From assembly GCF_003254465.1 (NCBI RefSeq), contig NZ_QDFI01000021.1:1-60975 (forward strand): a stretch of DNA of 60,975 nt, read 5' to 3'. The DNA comes from Meridianimarinicoccus zhengii (GTDB lineage Bacteria; Pseudomonadota; Alphaproteobacteria; Rhodobacterales; Rhodobacteraceae). The notes under the pieces are model-generated. The model searched no databases, was not told the DNA's origin, and saw nothing but the letters and a program-made list of their open reading frames with translations. Position numbers and translations under genes: made by a program. This document shows, piece by piece, positions 1 to 8,889 of this stretch; positions within the stretch are counted from its first letter, which is position 1, and each line of letters starts with the position of its first letter.

Positions 1-524
1 GCCCGGTCGTCCAACGCGGCCGCGGTCTTGGCGGCGCGCGCCTCGGCTTCGCCCAGCTTCTCCGCGCGCACGGCCAGCACTTCGGCATCGCGGGCCGCGG
101 TTTCGGTCCGGGCGGCCAGTTGCGTCTCCATCCGGTCGAGCCGCGCGCGCTCTGCGTCCAGCGCCGCCCGGTCGGCCTCCAACGCCGCGCGCTCCGCGTC
201 CAGTGCCGCGCGGTCTGCCTCCAGCCGTGCGGCCGTGTCGCCGTCGCGCGCGCGCAGACCCAGGTAACCGGGCCGCAGGTCACGCACGCGGTTGACGTAA
301 AGATCGCCCAGCACCCGGCCATCCGCCACCATCGGCTCCAGCGCCGCATAAAGCCGGTCCCAGGACGCCTCCGCCACCTCGGGCGTATCCGACGGCAGGC
401 CGAAGAACGCCACCGCATCCTGCCATGTCAGGTCCAGCCGCCGCGGCGCATTGGCGGGCGCGTCGTGCCAGTCGATCAGCCGGGCAAGGATCTGCGCGTC
501 GAAGGCGGGGTCGGGGGAGGTCAT
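1..524 (-). CDS. Coiled-coil hypothetical protein, 3' part beyond window edge
   Basis: Minus-strand frame read from an ATG at 524-522 that stays open to the window edge (174 full codons seen). The first about 110 residues look globular (begin MTSPDPAFDAQILARLIDWH) and are followed by a heptad-like Ala/Glu/Arg/Leu repeat in which units resembling LDAERAALEADRA recur, indicating a long alpha-helical coiled coil. I do not recognise the family. No signal peptide is visible. It lies upstream of the pyrophosphatase gene on the same strand order but is separated from it by a strong terminator, so it is a separate transcription unit. The real C-terminus is outside the window. Confidence 0.7.
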   Translation of the reverse strand, partial: MTSPDPAFDAQILARLIDWHDAPANAPRRLDLTWQDAVAFFGLPSDTPEVAEASWDRLYAALEPMVADGRVLGDLYVNRVRDLRPGYLGLRARDGDTAARLEADRAALDAERAALEADRAALDAERARLDRMETQLAARTETAARDAEVLAVRAEKLGEAEARAAKTAAALDDR

Positions 525-646
525 GGGCGCGCGGTCCTTCGCAGTTGGCCACGCCCGCTTACGCAAGCGACGCGGCGCTGTCACGGAAAACCATGCGCAT
601 CGGCACGCGGCGCGGCGATGCTGCGGCGAAATCAGGCAGCTCCACG

Positions 647-672
647 AAAAAGGCCCCCGGCAAGCGGGGGCC
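647..672 (-). terminator. Intrinsic terminator of the pyrophosphatase gene
   Basis: On the minus strand an 8-bp GC stem (GGCCCCCG/CGGGGGCC) with a 5-nt loop is followed by TTTTT. It lies 22 bp after the ppaC stop codon. Confidence 0.85.
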
Positions 673-694
673 CTGTCACCAAGCGGTCGCTGCC

Positions 695-1615
695 TTACAG
701 CGTCAGCGCCGGGATGATCTGCTTCTTGCGGCTCATGATGCCCGGCAGCACCACGTGGTCGCCCGCGACCGTCGCACCGAAGCTCTTCTCGGCCACGGTT
801 TTCACCACGTCGTTCGGGACCAGCAGCGTCGCCTCTTCGCGCAGGATGTCCACCACGAACAGCAGCACCTCGTCCGCGCCGTCCTCGGTACACACCGTCT
901 TCATGGTCTCCATCAAGCTGGCCTTGCGCCCCAGCGGGATCTCCGGCGCGGTGGTTTCCAGAACCGACACGCGGAAGGTCTTGCCGCCCACGTCGAACTT
1001 CTTGCTGTCCATGCGGATCAGCTCGGCATCCGAAAACGCGCTCACGTCGGACTTCGCGGCGAACATCTCGCTTGCATAGGCGCTCAGGTCCACGCCCAGA
1101 TCGGTGGCCAGCGTTTCGGCCAGCGTGCGGTCCGCTGCCGTGGTGGTGGGCGAGCGGAATTCCAGCGTGTCCGACAGGATGCAGGACAGCATCGCGCCCT
1201 TGATCGCTTCGGGCATCTTTGCCGCATCCGCGCCCATCAGGTCGTGCAGGATCGTCGCCGTGCAGGCCACGGGGCGCACGGTGATGTTGATCGGGCCCTT
1301 CGTTTCCAGCCCGCCGACCAATTTGTGGTGGTCGATGATCTCCAGGATGTCGGCGTCGTTGATGCCCGCGGGCAATTCAGCGGGGTTGTTGGTGTCCACG
1401 ATCACCACCGGCGCGCCGGGCTCTACGCCATCGACGATCGCGGGCTTGTCCAGTTTCCAGCGGTCCAGCACGAAGGCGGCTTCGGTGTTCGGCTCGCCCA
1501 GCAGCACGGGCGCGGCAGGGGTGCCCTTGATCTGCGACAGGTACCACGCCCAGATGATCGGGCTGCCGGTGGAATCGGTGTCGGGGGCCATGTGGCCGAA
1601 AACCTTGATCGTCAT
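695..1615 (-). CDS. ppaC: Manganese-dependent inorganic pyrophosphatase (family II, DHH)
   Basis: 306 aa. Cytosolic hydrolysis of pyrophosphate to phosphate, which drives biosynthetic reactions. The N-terminal metal motif is GHMAPDTDS (residues 7-15; family usually GHxxPDTDS), with VIVDTN around D74 and the diagnostic DHH at 95-97; the C-terminal domain ends with SRKKQ near 295-299, the substrate-binding SRK motif. Start chosen at the ATG giving MTIKVFGH, since an upstream in-frame ATG would add 36 residues unlike the family. Divergent from prs, whose reaction product PRPP is consumed by pyrophosphate-releasing pathways. The gene ends in a strong terminator. Confidence 0.93.
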   Translation of the reverse strand: MTIKVFGHMAPDTDSTGSPIIWAWYLSQIKGTPAAPVLLGEPNTEAAFVLDRWKLDKPAIVDGVEPGAPVVIVDTNNPAELPAGINDADILEIIDHHKLVGGLETKGPINITVRPVACTATILHDLMGADAAKMPEAIKGAMLSCILSDTLEFRSPTTTAADRTLAETLATDLGVDLSAYASEMFAAKSDVSAFSDAELIRMDSKKFDVGGKTFRVSVLETTAPEIPLGRKASLMETMKTVCTEDGADEVLLFVVDILREEATLLVPNDVVKTVAEKSFGATVAGDHVVLPGIMSRKKQIIPALTL

Positions 1616-1833
1616 GTCGGTCCGTTCGGTTGGGGTGTCCGCGCGCCGTATAGGCGGGAACGGCGCCCATGTCACCCGTCCCCGGCAGGGGCCTGTCGCC
1701 GCAGAAGCGCCGCACCGCGGCACCCCGGTGACGCTTGCGGTTTGTTTTTGCCGCGCCGGGTGCTAAGGGCGCGGCACGACCCGTGTCATGCCCCCGTCAC
1801 AGTAGCGCACAACACCCCGAGGACCCCCCCGCC

Positions 1834-2853
1834 ATGCCCCAATCCGCGGAACCCAAGCTGATCTCCGGCAACGCCAATCGCCCGCTCGCCAACGCCATCG
1901 CGCGGCGCATGTCCATGCATCGCGGCATGTCGGTGGGGCTTGTCGACGCCCGGATCGAACGGTTCAACGACGCCGAGATCTTCGTCGAGGTGTTCGAGAA
2001 CGTCCGCGGCGAGGACATGTTCATCATCCAGCCCACGTCGAACCCCGCCAACGACAACCTGATGGAGCTTCTCATCATGGCCGATGCGCTGCGGCGCAGC
2101 AGCGCGGGCCGCATCACCGCCGTGATCCCCTATTTCGGCTATGCACGGCAGGATCGGCGCACCAAGGCCCGCACGCCGATTTCGGCCAAGCTGGTGGCGA
2201 ACATGATCACCCATGGCGGGATCGAACGGGTTCTGACCATGGACCTGCACGCAGCGCAGATCCAGGGCTTCTTCGACATCCCCGTGGACAACCTCTATGC
2301 GTCGCCGGTCTTCGCGCTCGATATCGAACACCAGTTCGCCGGACGGCTCGACGACCTGATGGTGGTGTCGCCGGACGTGGGCGGCGTGGCGCGGGCGCGC
2401 GAACTGGCGCAGCGGATCGGCTGCCCGCTCGCCATCGTGGACAAGCGGCGCGAAAAGGCCGGCGAAGTGGCCGAGATGACCGTGATCGGCGACGTGACCG
2501 GCAAGACCTGCCTGATCGTGGACGACCTCGTGGATACCGCCGGAACCCTGTGCAAGGCGACGGACGTGCTGCTCGATGCCGGGGCGGAGGAGGTGCACTC
2601 CTACATCACCCATGGCGTCATGTCCGGCCCGGCGGTGGAACGGGTAACGAACTCCCGGATGAAAAGCCTCGTGATCACCGACACGATCGAACCCCCGGCG
2701 GCGGTGCGGACGGCGGCGAATATCCGCATCGTGCCGGTCGCGCCCATCTTCGCGCAGGCGATCCTGAACATCTGGAACGGCACGTCGGTGTCGTCGCTCT
2801 TCGGGCACGAAACGCTGGGTCCGATCTACGAAGGCTTCTATTCGCGCGCCTGA
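1834..2853 (+). CDS. prs: Ribose-phosphate pyrophosphokinase (PRPP synthetase)
   Basis: 339 aa. Makes 5-phosphoribosyl diphosphate from ribose 5-phosphate and ATP for nucleotide, His and Trp synthesis. The class I signature is clear: flexible loop with [10 protein letters not shown] (100-109), metal-binding His in MDLHAAQ (136-142), and PRPP-binding loop [12 protein letters not shown] (228-239). Start is the ATG giving [15 protein letters not shown]; the longer open frame upstream lacks similarity to the family. It is divergent from the pyrophosphatase gene across about 220 bp that must hold both promoters. Confidence 0.95.
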   Translation: MPQSAEPKLISGNANRPLANAIARRMSMHRGMSVGLVDARIERFNDAEIFVEVFENVRGEDMFIIQPTSNPANDNLMELLIMADALRRSSAGRITAVIPYFGYARQDRRTKARTPISAKLVANMITHGGIERVLTMDLHAAQIQGFFDIPVDNLYASPVFALDIEHQFAGRLDDLMVVSPDVGGVARARELAQRIGCPLAIVDKRREKAGEVAEMTVIGDVTGKTCLIVDDLVDTAGTLCKATDVLLDAGAEEVHSYITHGVMSGPAVERVTNSRMKSLVITDTIEPPAAVRTAANIRIVPVAPIFAQAILNIWNGTSVSSLFGHETLGPIYEGFYSRA

Positions 2854-2867
2854 CCGGATGCCGGGAG

Positions 2868-2887
2868 GCACCGGCTTTCGCCGGTGC
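2868..2887 (+). terminator. Hairpin after prs (possible weak terminator)
   Basis: Perfect 8-bp stem (GCACCGGC/GCCGGTGC) with a TTTC loop, 14 bp after the prs stop. No T-tract follows, so it may be a 3'-stabilising hairpin rather than a true terminator. Confidence 0.4.
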
Positions 2888-2992
2888 ACCGGGGCGCGGG
2901 GCGGCGGATGCGGCGCGCCCCCGCCCCGCGTCCTTTTCGGACCGCAAGGCGTGGCCCCATGCCGCTGCGCGGGATGCCGGGTGGTGTGGCGC

Positions 2993-3688
2993 TCAGGCCC
3001 CGGCCGCGGCCCGTCGGAGCGCAGCGATATTTGTGCCATAGGCCGCCGGATCGTCGGCGCTGCCGCCCGTGAACACCGCCGATCCCGCCACCAGCACATC
3101 CGCCCCGGCGGCGGCGATGCGCGCCGCGGTGGTCAGGTTCACCCCGCCATCCAGTTCGATATGGATGGGCCGGTCGCCGATCATCGCGCGCAGGGTCCGG
3201 ATCGTCGCGATCTGCCCCTCGATGAAGCTCTGCCCGCCGAAGCCGGGATTGACCCCCATCACGCACACGAGGTCCACCAGATCGAGCAGCGGTTCCGCCG
3301 CCGCGATGGGCGTGCCGGGATTGATCGCCACGCCCGCCTTCATCCCCGCGCCGCGGATCGCCTGCAACGTGCGGTGGATATGCGGCCCGGCCTCCACATG
3401 GGCAGTCAGGATATCGGCCCCCGCATCGGCGAAGGCGTCGATATAGGGGTCCACCGGCGCGATCATCAGGTGCACGTCCATCACCGTTTTCACGTGGCGG
3501 CGGAACGCCTTCACCGCGGGCGGGCCGAAGGTCAGGTTCGGCACGAAATGCCCGTCCATCACGTCAACATGCACCCAGTCCGCGCCCTGGTCCTCGATGG
3601 CACGGATCTCGCGCCCGAAATCGGCGAAATCTGCGGACAGGATCGATGGCGCGATCTTGATGGTGCGGGAGAACGGGGGGATGGCCAT
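2993..3688 (-). CDS. rpe: Ribulose-phosphate 3-epimerase
   Basis: 231 aa TIM-barrel enzyme interconverting ribulose 5-phosphate and xylulose 5-phosphate in the pentose-phosphate and Calvin pathways. The N-terminus APSILSADF (13-21) supplies the conserved Ser15; WVHVDVMDGHFVPN (38-51) carries metal/catalytic H40 and D42; DVHLMI has H73; IELDGGVN has D180; the phosphate-binding GGQSF and the VAGSAVF segment are intact. Start codon context has a purine-rich AGGAGC stretch upstream. It converges with prs. Confidence 0.95.
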   Translation of the reverse strand: MAIPPFSRTIKIAPSILSADFADFGREIRAIEDQGADWVHVDVMDGHFVPNLTFGPPAVKAFRRHVKTVMDVHLMIAPVDPYIDAFADAGADILTAHVEAGPHIHRTLQAIRGAGMKAGVAINPGTPIAAAEPLLDLVDLVCVMGVNPGFGGQSFIEGQIATIRTLRAMIGDRPIHIELDGGVNLTTAARIAAAGADVLVAGSAVFTGGSADDPAAYGTNIAALRRAAAGA

Positions 3689-3845
3689 GGGCGGGCTCCT
3701 TGTCGCGGGTCGCGCCGGACATAACGCCGCCGCACGCAGTCAACAAGCGGTGCCATGACCGGTGCGGAATAGCCGCCAGTTGCGCACAGCCGTGCCGCGC
3801 AGGTCGCCGGATAAGGACCGGGGCGGCACGTCCGGACGGCGCGCG

Positions 3846-6110
3846 TCACCCGAAGCGGTTGTCCCGCGGGAAGCCGCGCGGGGCCATGCGGCCCGCGCTG
3901 GCGCGTTTGCCCAGCCATTCCTCGATCTCGGGCGGGCGAACCGTGCGTGTCTTGCCCTCGGCATAGGGCCAGTTCAACCCGTCGGCGATTCGAAACACCA
4001 CCGCGTCCGACAGCCCGCCATCCTTGAACTTCTGCAACCGCACGCCCTTGCCCCGGCCCATCTCGGGCAGCTCGTCCAGCGGGAAGACCAGCATCTTGCG
4101 GTTCTCGCCCACGCAGGCGACATGGTCTCCTTCCACCGCGCGGCACAACAGCGCCCGGCCCGGCGCGCGCACGTTCAGCACTTGGCGGCCAGCGCGAGTC
4201 TGGGCGATCACCTCGTCCTCGGGCACCACGAACCCGTCGCCCGCATCCGACGCCACCAGCAGCCGCCGCCCGGGGCGGTGCACCATCAGCGCCACGATCG
4301 CCGCGTCGTTGGGCAGGTCCACCATAAGCCGCAGCGGCTCCCCCATGCCGCGCCCGCCGGGCAGCGCTGCCGCCTGCACGGTGTAGAACCGCCCGTTCGA
4401 CCCGAACACCACGATCTTGTCGGTCGTCTCGGCATGCAGGACGAAGCGCCCGCGGTCCCCGTCGCGGTATTTCAGCGGCTGGTCCGGGCCGATATGCCCC
4501 TTCATCGCCCGGATCCAACCCATCTCGGAACAGACCACCGTTACCGGTTCGCGGTCGATCATCGCCTCCAGCGGCACGTCCGCGGCCTCCACCGCCTCGG
4601 CGAAGCCCGTGCGCCGCGCCCCGCCGGGGGCCTCCGCGCCGAAGGCCGCCCGCACCTCCGCCAGCTGCTCCGCGATCCGCGCCCATTGCAGCGCGTCGTC
4701 GCCCAGCAGGTCCTCCAGCGCCGCGCGCTCGATCAGCAGATCGTCGCGCTCCCGCTTCAGCTCCATCTCTTCCAGCTTGCGCAAACTGCGCAGCCGCATG
4801 TTCAGGATCGCCTCGGCCTGCACCTCGGACAGGGTGAATTCGTCCATCAGCACGGGCTTGGGGTGATCCTCGGTGCGGATGATCGCGATCACCCGGTCGA
4901 GGTTCAGGAACGCGACGATATAGCCCTCCAGCACCTCCAGCCGCGCGTCGATCTTGCCCAGCCTGTGCCGCGACCGGCGCAACAGCACCTCCCGCCGGTG
5001 GTCGAGGAACGCCCGCAGCACCTCCCGCAGGGAACACACCTTCGGCGTGCGCCCGTCGATCAGCACGTTCATGTTCAGCGAAAACCGCACCTCCAGGTCC
5101 GACAGCCGGAACAGCGTCGCCATCAGCACATCGGCATCCACGTTGCGCGACCGCGGCTCCAGCACGATGCGCACGTCGTCCGCGCTCTCGTCCCGCACGT
5201 CGGCGAGGATCGGCACCTTCTTCAACTGGATGATCTCGGCCAGCTTCTCGATCAGCCGCGATTTCTGCACCTGGTAGGGGATCTCGGTCACGACGATCTG
5301 CCACTGCCCGCGGCCGACCTCCTCGATCTCCCAGCGCGCGCGCAGCCGGAACGACCCGCGCCCGGTGCGATAGCTTTCGGCCATGCTTTCGCGCGACTCC
5401 ACGATCACGCCGCCCGTAGGGAAATCGGGCCCCTGCACATGGGCCAGAAGTGCGGCGTCCCCCGCCTCCGGGTCCGCGATCAGCGCGAGGCATGCCCCCA
5501 CCAGCTCGTCGAGGTTATGGGGCGGGATGTTCGTCGCCATCCCCACCGCGATTCCGCTCGCGCCATTGGCCAGCAGGTTCGGGAAGGCCGCGGGCAGCAC
5601 CACCGGTTCCGTCAGCGTGCCGTCGTAATTGTCGCGGAAATCGACCGCATCCTCGGTCAGACCCTCCAGCAGCGCCTCGGCGGCGGCGGTCATGCGCGCC
5701 TCGGTATATCGCGCGGCGGCGGGGTTGTCGCCGTCGATGTTGCCGAAATTGCCCTGACCGTCCACCAGCGGATAGCGCATGGCGAAATCCTGCGCGAGCC
5801 GCGCCATGGCGTCATAGATCGCCGCGTCCCCATGCGGGTGATAATTCCCCATCACGTCGCCCGAGATCTTGGCCGACTTGCGGAACCCGCCCGTGGACGA
5901 CAGCCGCAATTCCCGCATCGCATAGAGGATCCGCCGGTGCACCGGCTTCAGCCCGTCGCGCGCGTCGGGCAGGGCGCGGTGCATGATCGTGGACAGCGCA
6001 TAGGTTAGGTACCGGCTGCCGATCGCCCGGCGCAGGGGTTCGGTCACGCTGTCTGGCAGGCCGCCGGAAAGGTCGTCGGGCCCGTCGTCGGGCAGGTCGG
6101 GTTCATCCAT
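3846..6110 (-). CDS. parC: DNA topoisomerase IV subunit A
   Basis: 754 aa, close to E. coli ParC (752). It is the breakage-reunion subunit that decatenates daughter chromosomes together with ParE. The active-site tyrosine is Y135 in AAARYTEARM. The quinolone-pocket helix reads NYHPHGDAAIYDAM (89-102): the usual Ser (E. coli Ser80) is Ala96 and the acidic position is Asp100. GyrA would be expected to keep a GyrA-box in a longer C-terminal beta-pinwheel; this shorter tail and the EPLRRAIGSRYLTYALSTIM start fit ParC. Start chosen at the ATG giving MDEPDLPDDG; upstream in-frame sequence is low-complexity Arg/Pro/Ala and unlike the family. Confidence 0.93.
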   Translation of the reverse strand: MDEPDLPDDGPDDLSGGLPDSVTEPLRRAIGSRYLTYALSTIMHRALPDARDGLKPVHRRILYAMRELRLSSTGGFRKSAKISGDVMGNYHPHGDAAIYDAMARLAQDFAMRYPLVDGQGNFGNIDGDNPAAARYTEARMTAAAEALLEGLTEDAVDFRDNYDGTLTEPVVLPAAFPNLLANGASGIAVGMATNIPPHNLDELVGACLALIADPEAGDAALLAHVQGPDFPTGGVIVESRESMAESYRTGRGSFRLRARWEIEEVGRGQWQIVVTEIPYQVQKSRLIEKLAEIIQLKKVPILADVRDESADDVRIVLEPRSRNVDADVLMATLFRLSDLEVRFSLNMNVLIDGRTPKVCSLREVLRAFLDHRREVLLRRSRHRLGKIDARLEVLEGYIVAFLNLDRVIAIIRTEDHPKPVLMDEFTLSEVQAEAILNMRLRSLRKLEEMELKRERDDLLIERAALEDLLGDDALQWARIAEQLAEVRAAFGAEAPGGARRTGFAEAVEAADVPLEAMIDREPVTVVCSEMGWIRAMKGHIGPDQPLKYRDGDRGRFVLHAETTDKIVVFGSNGRFYTVQAAALPGGRGMGEPLRLMVDLPNDAAIVALMVHRPGRRLLVASDAGDGFVVPEDEVIAQTRAGRQVLNVRAPGRALLCRAVEGDHVACVGENRKMLVFPLDELPEMGRGKGVRLQKFKDGGLSDAVVFRIADGLNWPYAEGKTRTVRPPEIEEWLGKRASAGRMAPRGFPRDNRFG

Positions 6111-6367
6111 GGCGCGACAGTATCGGCGTGCTCGGGGGGCGGCAAGATCCGTCGCGATCCTCGCCGGTCGGGCGGGCCGCCGCCCCGGCCCCCGCGCCGG
6201 GGCCTCCTGCCATCCGCGCGCACCCGTCATCGTGTGGCGGGCAGGCCACCGGGAGGCCCCGGCGCTGCGGCCGGGGCAGGGCGGCGCATGGGGCGACGGA
6301 TGGCGCTCTGGTCTTGGCGCCGGGAATCGGGTTTGCTGCGGACAGGCGCGACACTGCGGGGCGGCCC

Positions 6368-7156
6368 ATGGCCTTTCGACTGACGATCCTTCTTCTGCTG
6401 GCGATTTTCGGCGTGATGTATCTCGCGCCCGATGCGCCCCCGCGGCCCGACCGCATGGCCGCCGCGGATCCTGCGCCGCTCCCTCCCGCAGAGACCCCCG
6501 CGCCCGCCGAGGATGCAGCGCCGGGTCCCCTGCCGGAGGCGGCACCGCTGGAACCCGCCCCACCGGGGCCGGCCGACAGCGCCGGGACGCAGGACGCGCC
6601 GGATGCCACCGCCGCTGCCGCCCCGCCCGCCGACTCGCCCGCCGATCTGCCGGATGTCACCGTCACACCGCCCCCGGACGATACGGGGCCGGTGACGCTG
6701 CCGGGGCTGGGCTTTGGCGATCCGGGCGGGGATACGGCCGACGCGCTGTCGCTGTCCGACGCCGCCCGCGCCCGCGCCGCCCGCGCCGCGGCCAATGCGC
6801 GGGCGAATACGCCGGAAGACCCCGTCGTGAACAGCGTGTCCGAGGCGGCGGACGACCTGCTGCGCGGTCTCGTGGCGGGCGGCCAGACCACATCCGCCCC
6901 GCCCGTCACCGTGACGACCCCGCCGCAGCCGACCGACACGAACCCGCCGCCCGCCGCGCAGCTTGGCCGTGTCACCGGCAACGCGGTCAACCTGCGCGCC
7001 GGCCCTTCGACAGCCAACGATGTGGTAGGGCAGGTCACACTGGGGCAGACCCTGCGCGTGCTCGACCCCGACAGCGACGGCTGGGCCACGGTCGAATTGC
7101 CTGCCACCGGCGCGCGTGCCTATATCGCTTCACAGTTCCTCGAAGTCCTGCCCTGA
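6368..7156 (+). CDS. Exported or membrane-anchored SH3-domain protein
   Basis: 262 aa. N-terminal hydrophobic segment (residues 4-19, FRLTILLLLAIFGVMYLA) acts as a signal anchor, followed by about 150 residues rich in Pro, Ala and Asp that look disordered. The last about 65 residues form a bacterial SH3 (SH3b) domain with the hallmark GNAVNLRAGPS, followed by VGQVTLGQTLRVLD and GWATVEL. SH3b domains usually bind peptidoglycan or act in envelope stress; that role is inferred here. It abuts the downstream dehydrogenase (1 bp between stop and GTG start), suggesting co-transcription. Confidence 0.8.
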   Translation: MAFRLTILLLLAIFGVMYLAPDAPPRPDRMAAADPAPLPPAETPAPAEDAAPGPLPEAAPLEPAPPGPADSAGTQDAPDATAAAAPPADSPADLPDVTVTPPPDDTGPVTLPGLGFGDPGGDTADALSLSDAARARAARAAANARANTPEDPVVNSVSEAADDLLRGLVAGGQTTSAPPVTVTTPPQPTDTNPPPAAQLGRVTGNAVNLRAGPSTANDVVGQVTLGQTLRVLDPDSDGWATVELPATGARAYIASQFLEVLP

Positions 7157-7157
7157 C

Positions 7158-7985
7158 GTGACCGCCCGCAGCATTCTCGTCACCGGCTGCTCCAGCGGCA
7201 TCGGGCGCGACGCGGCGCTGCACCTGCACGCGCTGGGCTGGCGGGTCTTCGCCACCGCACGGACCGACGCGGATCTTGCGGCGCTGCGCGACGAAGGCCT
7301 GACCGCGCTGCACCTCGATTACGAAGACACGGCCAGCATCGACGCGGCCCTGGCCGCAGTCGCCGCGGCCACGGGGGGGCGGCTCGATGCGCTCTTCAAC
7401 AACGGGGCCTATGCCATTCCGGCGCCGCTGGAGGACATGCCGACCGACGCCCTGCGCGCGATCTTCGAAGCGAACCTGATCGGCTGGCACCACCTGACCC
7501 GCGCGGCGATCCCCCTGATGCGACAGGGCGGCGGGCGGATCGTGATGTGTTCCTCGGTGTTGGGCTTCGTCCCCGCCCGCTGGCGCGGCGCCTATATCGC
7601 CACGAAATATGCGCTCGAAGGCTATACCGACACGCTGCGGCTGGAGTTGTCCGACACGCCCATCCGCGTGGTGCTGATCCAGCCCGGCCCCATCGCCACC
7701 GATTTCCGCCGCAACGCGATTCTGCAATTCGAACGCTGGATCGACTGGAAAGCCTCGGCCCGCGTGGACCAGTATCGCGCGTCGCTCCTGGATCAGCTTT
7801 ACAAGGGCGGCGGCGGGGCCGCGTTCGAGAAGGGGCCGGAGGCGGTCACCCGCGCGCTGATGTGTGCGCTGACCGACCGGCGGCCCCGCGCGCGATATCG
7901 CGTGACGGTGCCAACCCATATGATGGCCGCAGCACGGCGGCTGCTGCCGACCCGGGCAATGGACTGGCTTTGTGGCAAGGCATAG
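7158..7985 (+). CDS. Short-chain dehydrogenase/reductase (SDR)
   Basis: 275 aa classical SDR oxidoreductase using NAD(P)H; substrate unknown. Rossmann motif TGCSSGIG (9-16), NNGA in place of NNAG (81-84), catalytic Ser in MCSSVLG (130-136), Tyr146 and Lys150 in YIATK, followed by the PGPIATDF segment. GTG start at 7158 chosen because it gives the canonical short N-terminus (VTARSILVTG) directly after the upstream stop; an ATG 42 bp earlier would overlap the SH3 gene. Likely the second gene of a two-gene unit. Confidence 0.85.
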   Translation: MTARSILVTGCSSGIGRDAALHLHALGWRVFATARTDADLAALRDEGLTALHLDYEDTASIDAALAAVAAATGGRLDALFNNGAYAIPAPLEDMPTDALRAIFEANLIGWHHLTRAAIPLMRQGGGRIVMCSSVLGFVPARWRGAYIATKYALEGYTDTLRLELSDTPIRVVLIQPGPIATDFRRNAILQFERWIDWKASARVDQYRASLLDQLYKGGGGAAFEKGPEAVTRALMCALTDRRPRARYRVTVPTHMMAAARRLLPTRAMDWLCGKA

Positions 7986-7993
7986 GCGACTTT

Positions 7994-8038
7994 GCGAGTC
8001 CTATGGGAGTCATATGAAAGTCATACGCGAGTCATACG
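7994..8038 (+). repeat. Four phased 11-bp direct repeats (possible operator)
   Basis: The core AGTC(C/A)TA(T/C)G occurs at 7997, 8008, 8019 and 8030, an exact 11-bp period. It starts 9 bp after the SDR stop and ends 65 bp before the HIG1-type gene. Direct repeats at 11-bp spacing are how OmpR/PhoB-family response regulators bind DNA; assignment to a regulator is inference. Confidence 0.7.
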
Positions 8039-8102
8039 CCGGTTTCGGGTTCGCTTTCCCGTCATGCGCCGCTAGGTGTGGCCCGATCAGGAAGGACAGC
8101 AC

Positions 8103-8312
8103 ATGCTACAGGATCCGCTTTTCTACGTCGTCGCCGCCGCCTGTCTCGGGGTCGCGGCGATCCTTCTGGTGGGCATCGGCGGCTTCGCCCGCGGGGGCGA
8201 GTTCAACAAGAAACATGCAAACAGAATAATGCGTTACCGGATCGCAGCGCAGGCCGTGGCGGTCGTGCTGATCCTCGGTTTCGTGGCATATCGGCAGATG
8301 GGTGGGCAGTGA
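8103..8312 (+). CDS. Small HIG1-domain (hypoxia-induced type) membrane protein
   Basis: 69 aa. Two hydrophobic helices (about 7-28 and 46-65) flank a polar loop with GGFARGGEFNKKHANRIMRYRI, matching the HIG1 N-terminal-domain pattern (RGGE...K.aN.iMr.Ri..Q). Mitochondrial relatives assist respiratory-chain supercomplexes; a similar role with cytochrome oxidase is inference. Start is the ATG after AGGACAGC; a longer frame upstream has no Shine-Dalgarno. Only 1 bp separates its stop from the adenosyltransferase start, so the two are probably co-translated. The phased 11-bp repeats lie upstream. Confidence 0.82.
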   Translation: MLQDPLFYVVAAACLGVAAILLVGIGGFARGGEFNKKHANRIMRYRIAAQAVAVVLILGFVAYRQMGGQ

Positions 8313-8313
8313 C

Positions 8314-8889
8314 ATGGTGGTTCTGAACCGGATCTACACGCGCACGGGCGACGCGGGCGAAACGGCCCTCGGCAACGGCGCGCGGGTTGCGAAATACTCT
8401 TTGCGCGTAAATAGTTACGGGACAGTGGACGAGGTCAATGCCACCGTCGGTCTCGCCCGTCTCCACGCCGCGGGGACCGACATGGACACGCAACTGGCCG
8501 AGATCCAGAACGACCTGTTCGACCTCGGCGCGGACCTGTGCCGCCCGGACATGGAACGCGACAAGGATGCCGAATACACGCCCCTGCGGATGGTCGATGC
8601 GCAGGTCAAGCGCTTGGAAAAGCAGATCGATTCCATGAACGACGCGTTGGAACCCCTGCGGTCCTTCGTGCTGCCGGGCGGCTCGGCGCTGGCAGCACAC
8701 CTGCATCTGTGCCGCACCGTGGCGCGGCGGGCGGAACGGCTTGTGATGGAACTCGCCTCGCTGGAGGAGATCAACCCGGCCGCGGTGCAGTACCTCAACC
8801 GCCTGTCCGACTGGTTCTTCGTCGCCTCCCGCATCGCCAACGACCAGGGTCGCGCCGACGTCTTGTGGGTTCCGGGCAAGCACCGCTGA
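8314..8889 (+). CDS. Cob(I)alamin adenosyltransferase, PduO type
   Basis: 191 aa. Transfers the adenosyl group of ATP to cob(I)alamin (or cobyrinate diamide) to make the B12 coenzyme. Family hallmarks: [12 protein letters not shown] (6-17) binding [13 protein letters not shown], central [10 protein letters not shown], and C-terminal [17 protein letters not shown] at 8314 fits the family N-terminus. The last codons (GKHR-stop) coincide with a repeat that recurs 80 bp downstream, so the very C-terminus may derive from that element. Sits in a HIG1-adenosyltransferase pair just before etfBA. Confidence 0.92.
   Translation: MVVLNRIYTRTGDAGETALGNGARVAKYSLRVNSYGTVDEVNATVGLARLHAAGTDMDTQLAEIQNDLFDLGADLCRPDMERDKDAEYTPLRMVDAQVKRLEKQIDSMNDALEPLRSFVLPGGSALAAHLHLCRTVARRAERLVMELASLEEINPAAVQYLNRLSDWFFVASRIANDQGRADVLWVPGKHR

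Noticed and set aside
3559-5493. Open frame of about 640 codons antisense or offset to rpe and parC
   Set aside because: Overlaps two confident genes; product is Ala/Gly/Arg-rich with no motif.
7116-7157. Earlier ATG start for the short-chain dehydrogenase
   Set aside because: It would overlap the end of the SH3 gene and add residues before the Rossmann motif; the GTG directly after the upstream stop is better.
7994-8038. CRISPR or VNTR interpretation of the 11-bp repeats
   Set aside because: Units are too short and contiguous for CRISPR, and are degenerate between conserved cores as in a protein-binding array rather than a slippage VNTR.
8014-8102. Earlier start for the HIG1-type protein within the leader
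   Set aside because: Residues before MLQDPLFYVV lack family similarity and there is no Shine-Dalgarno, whereas one precedes the chosen ATG.
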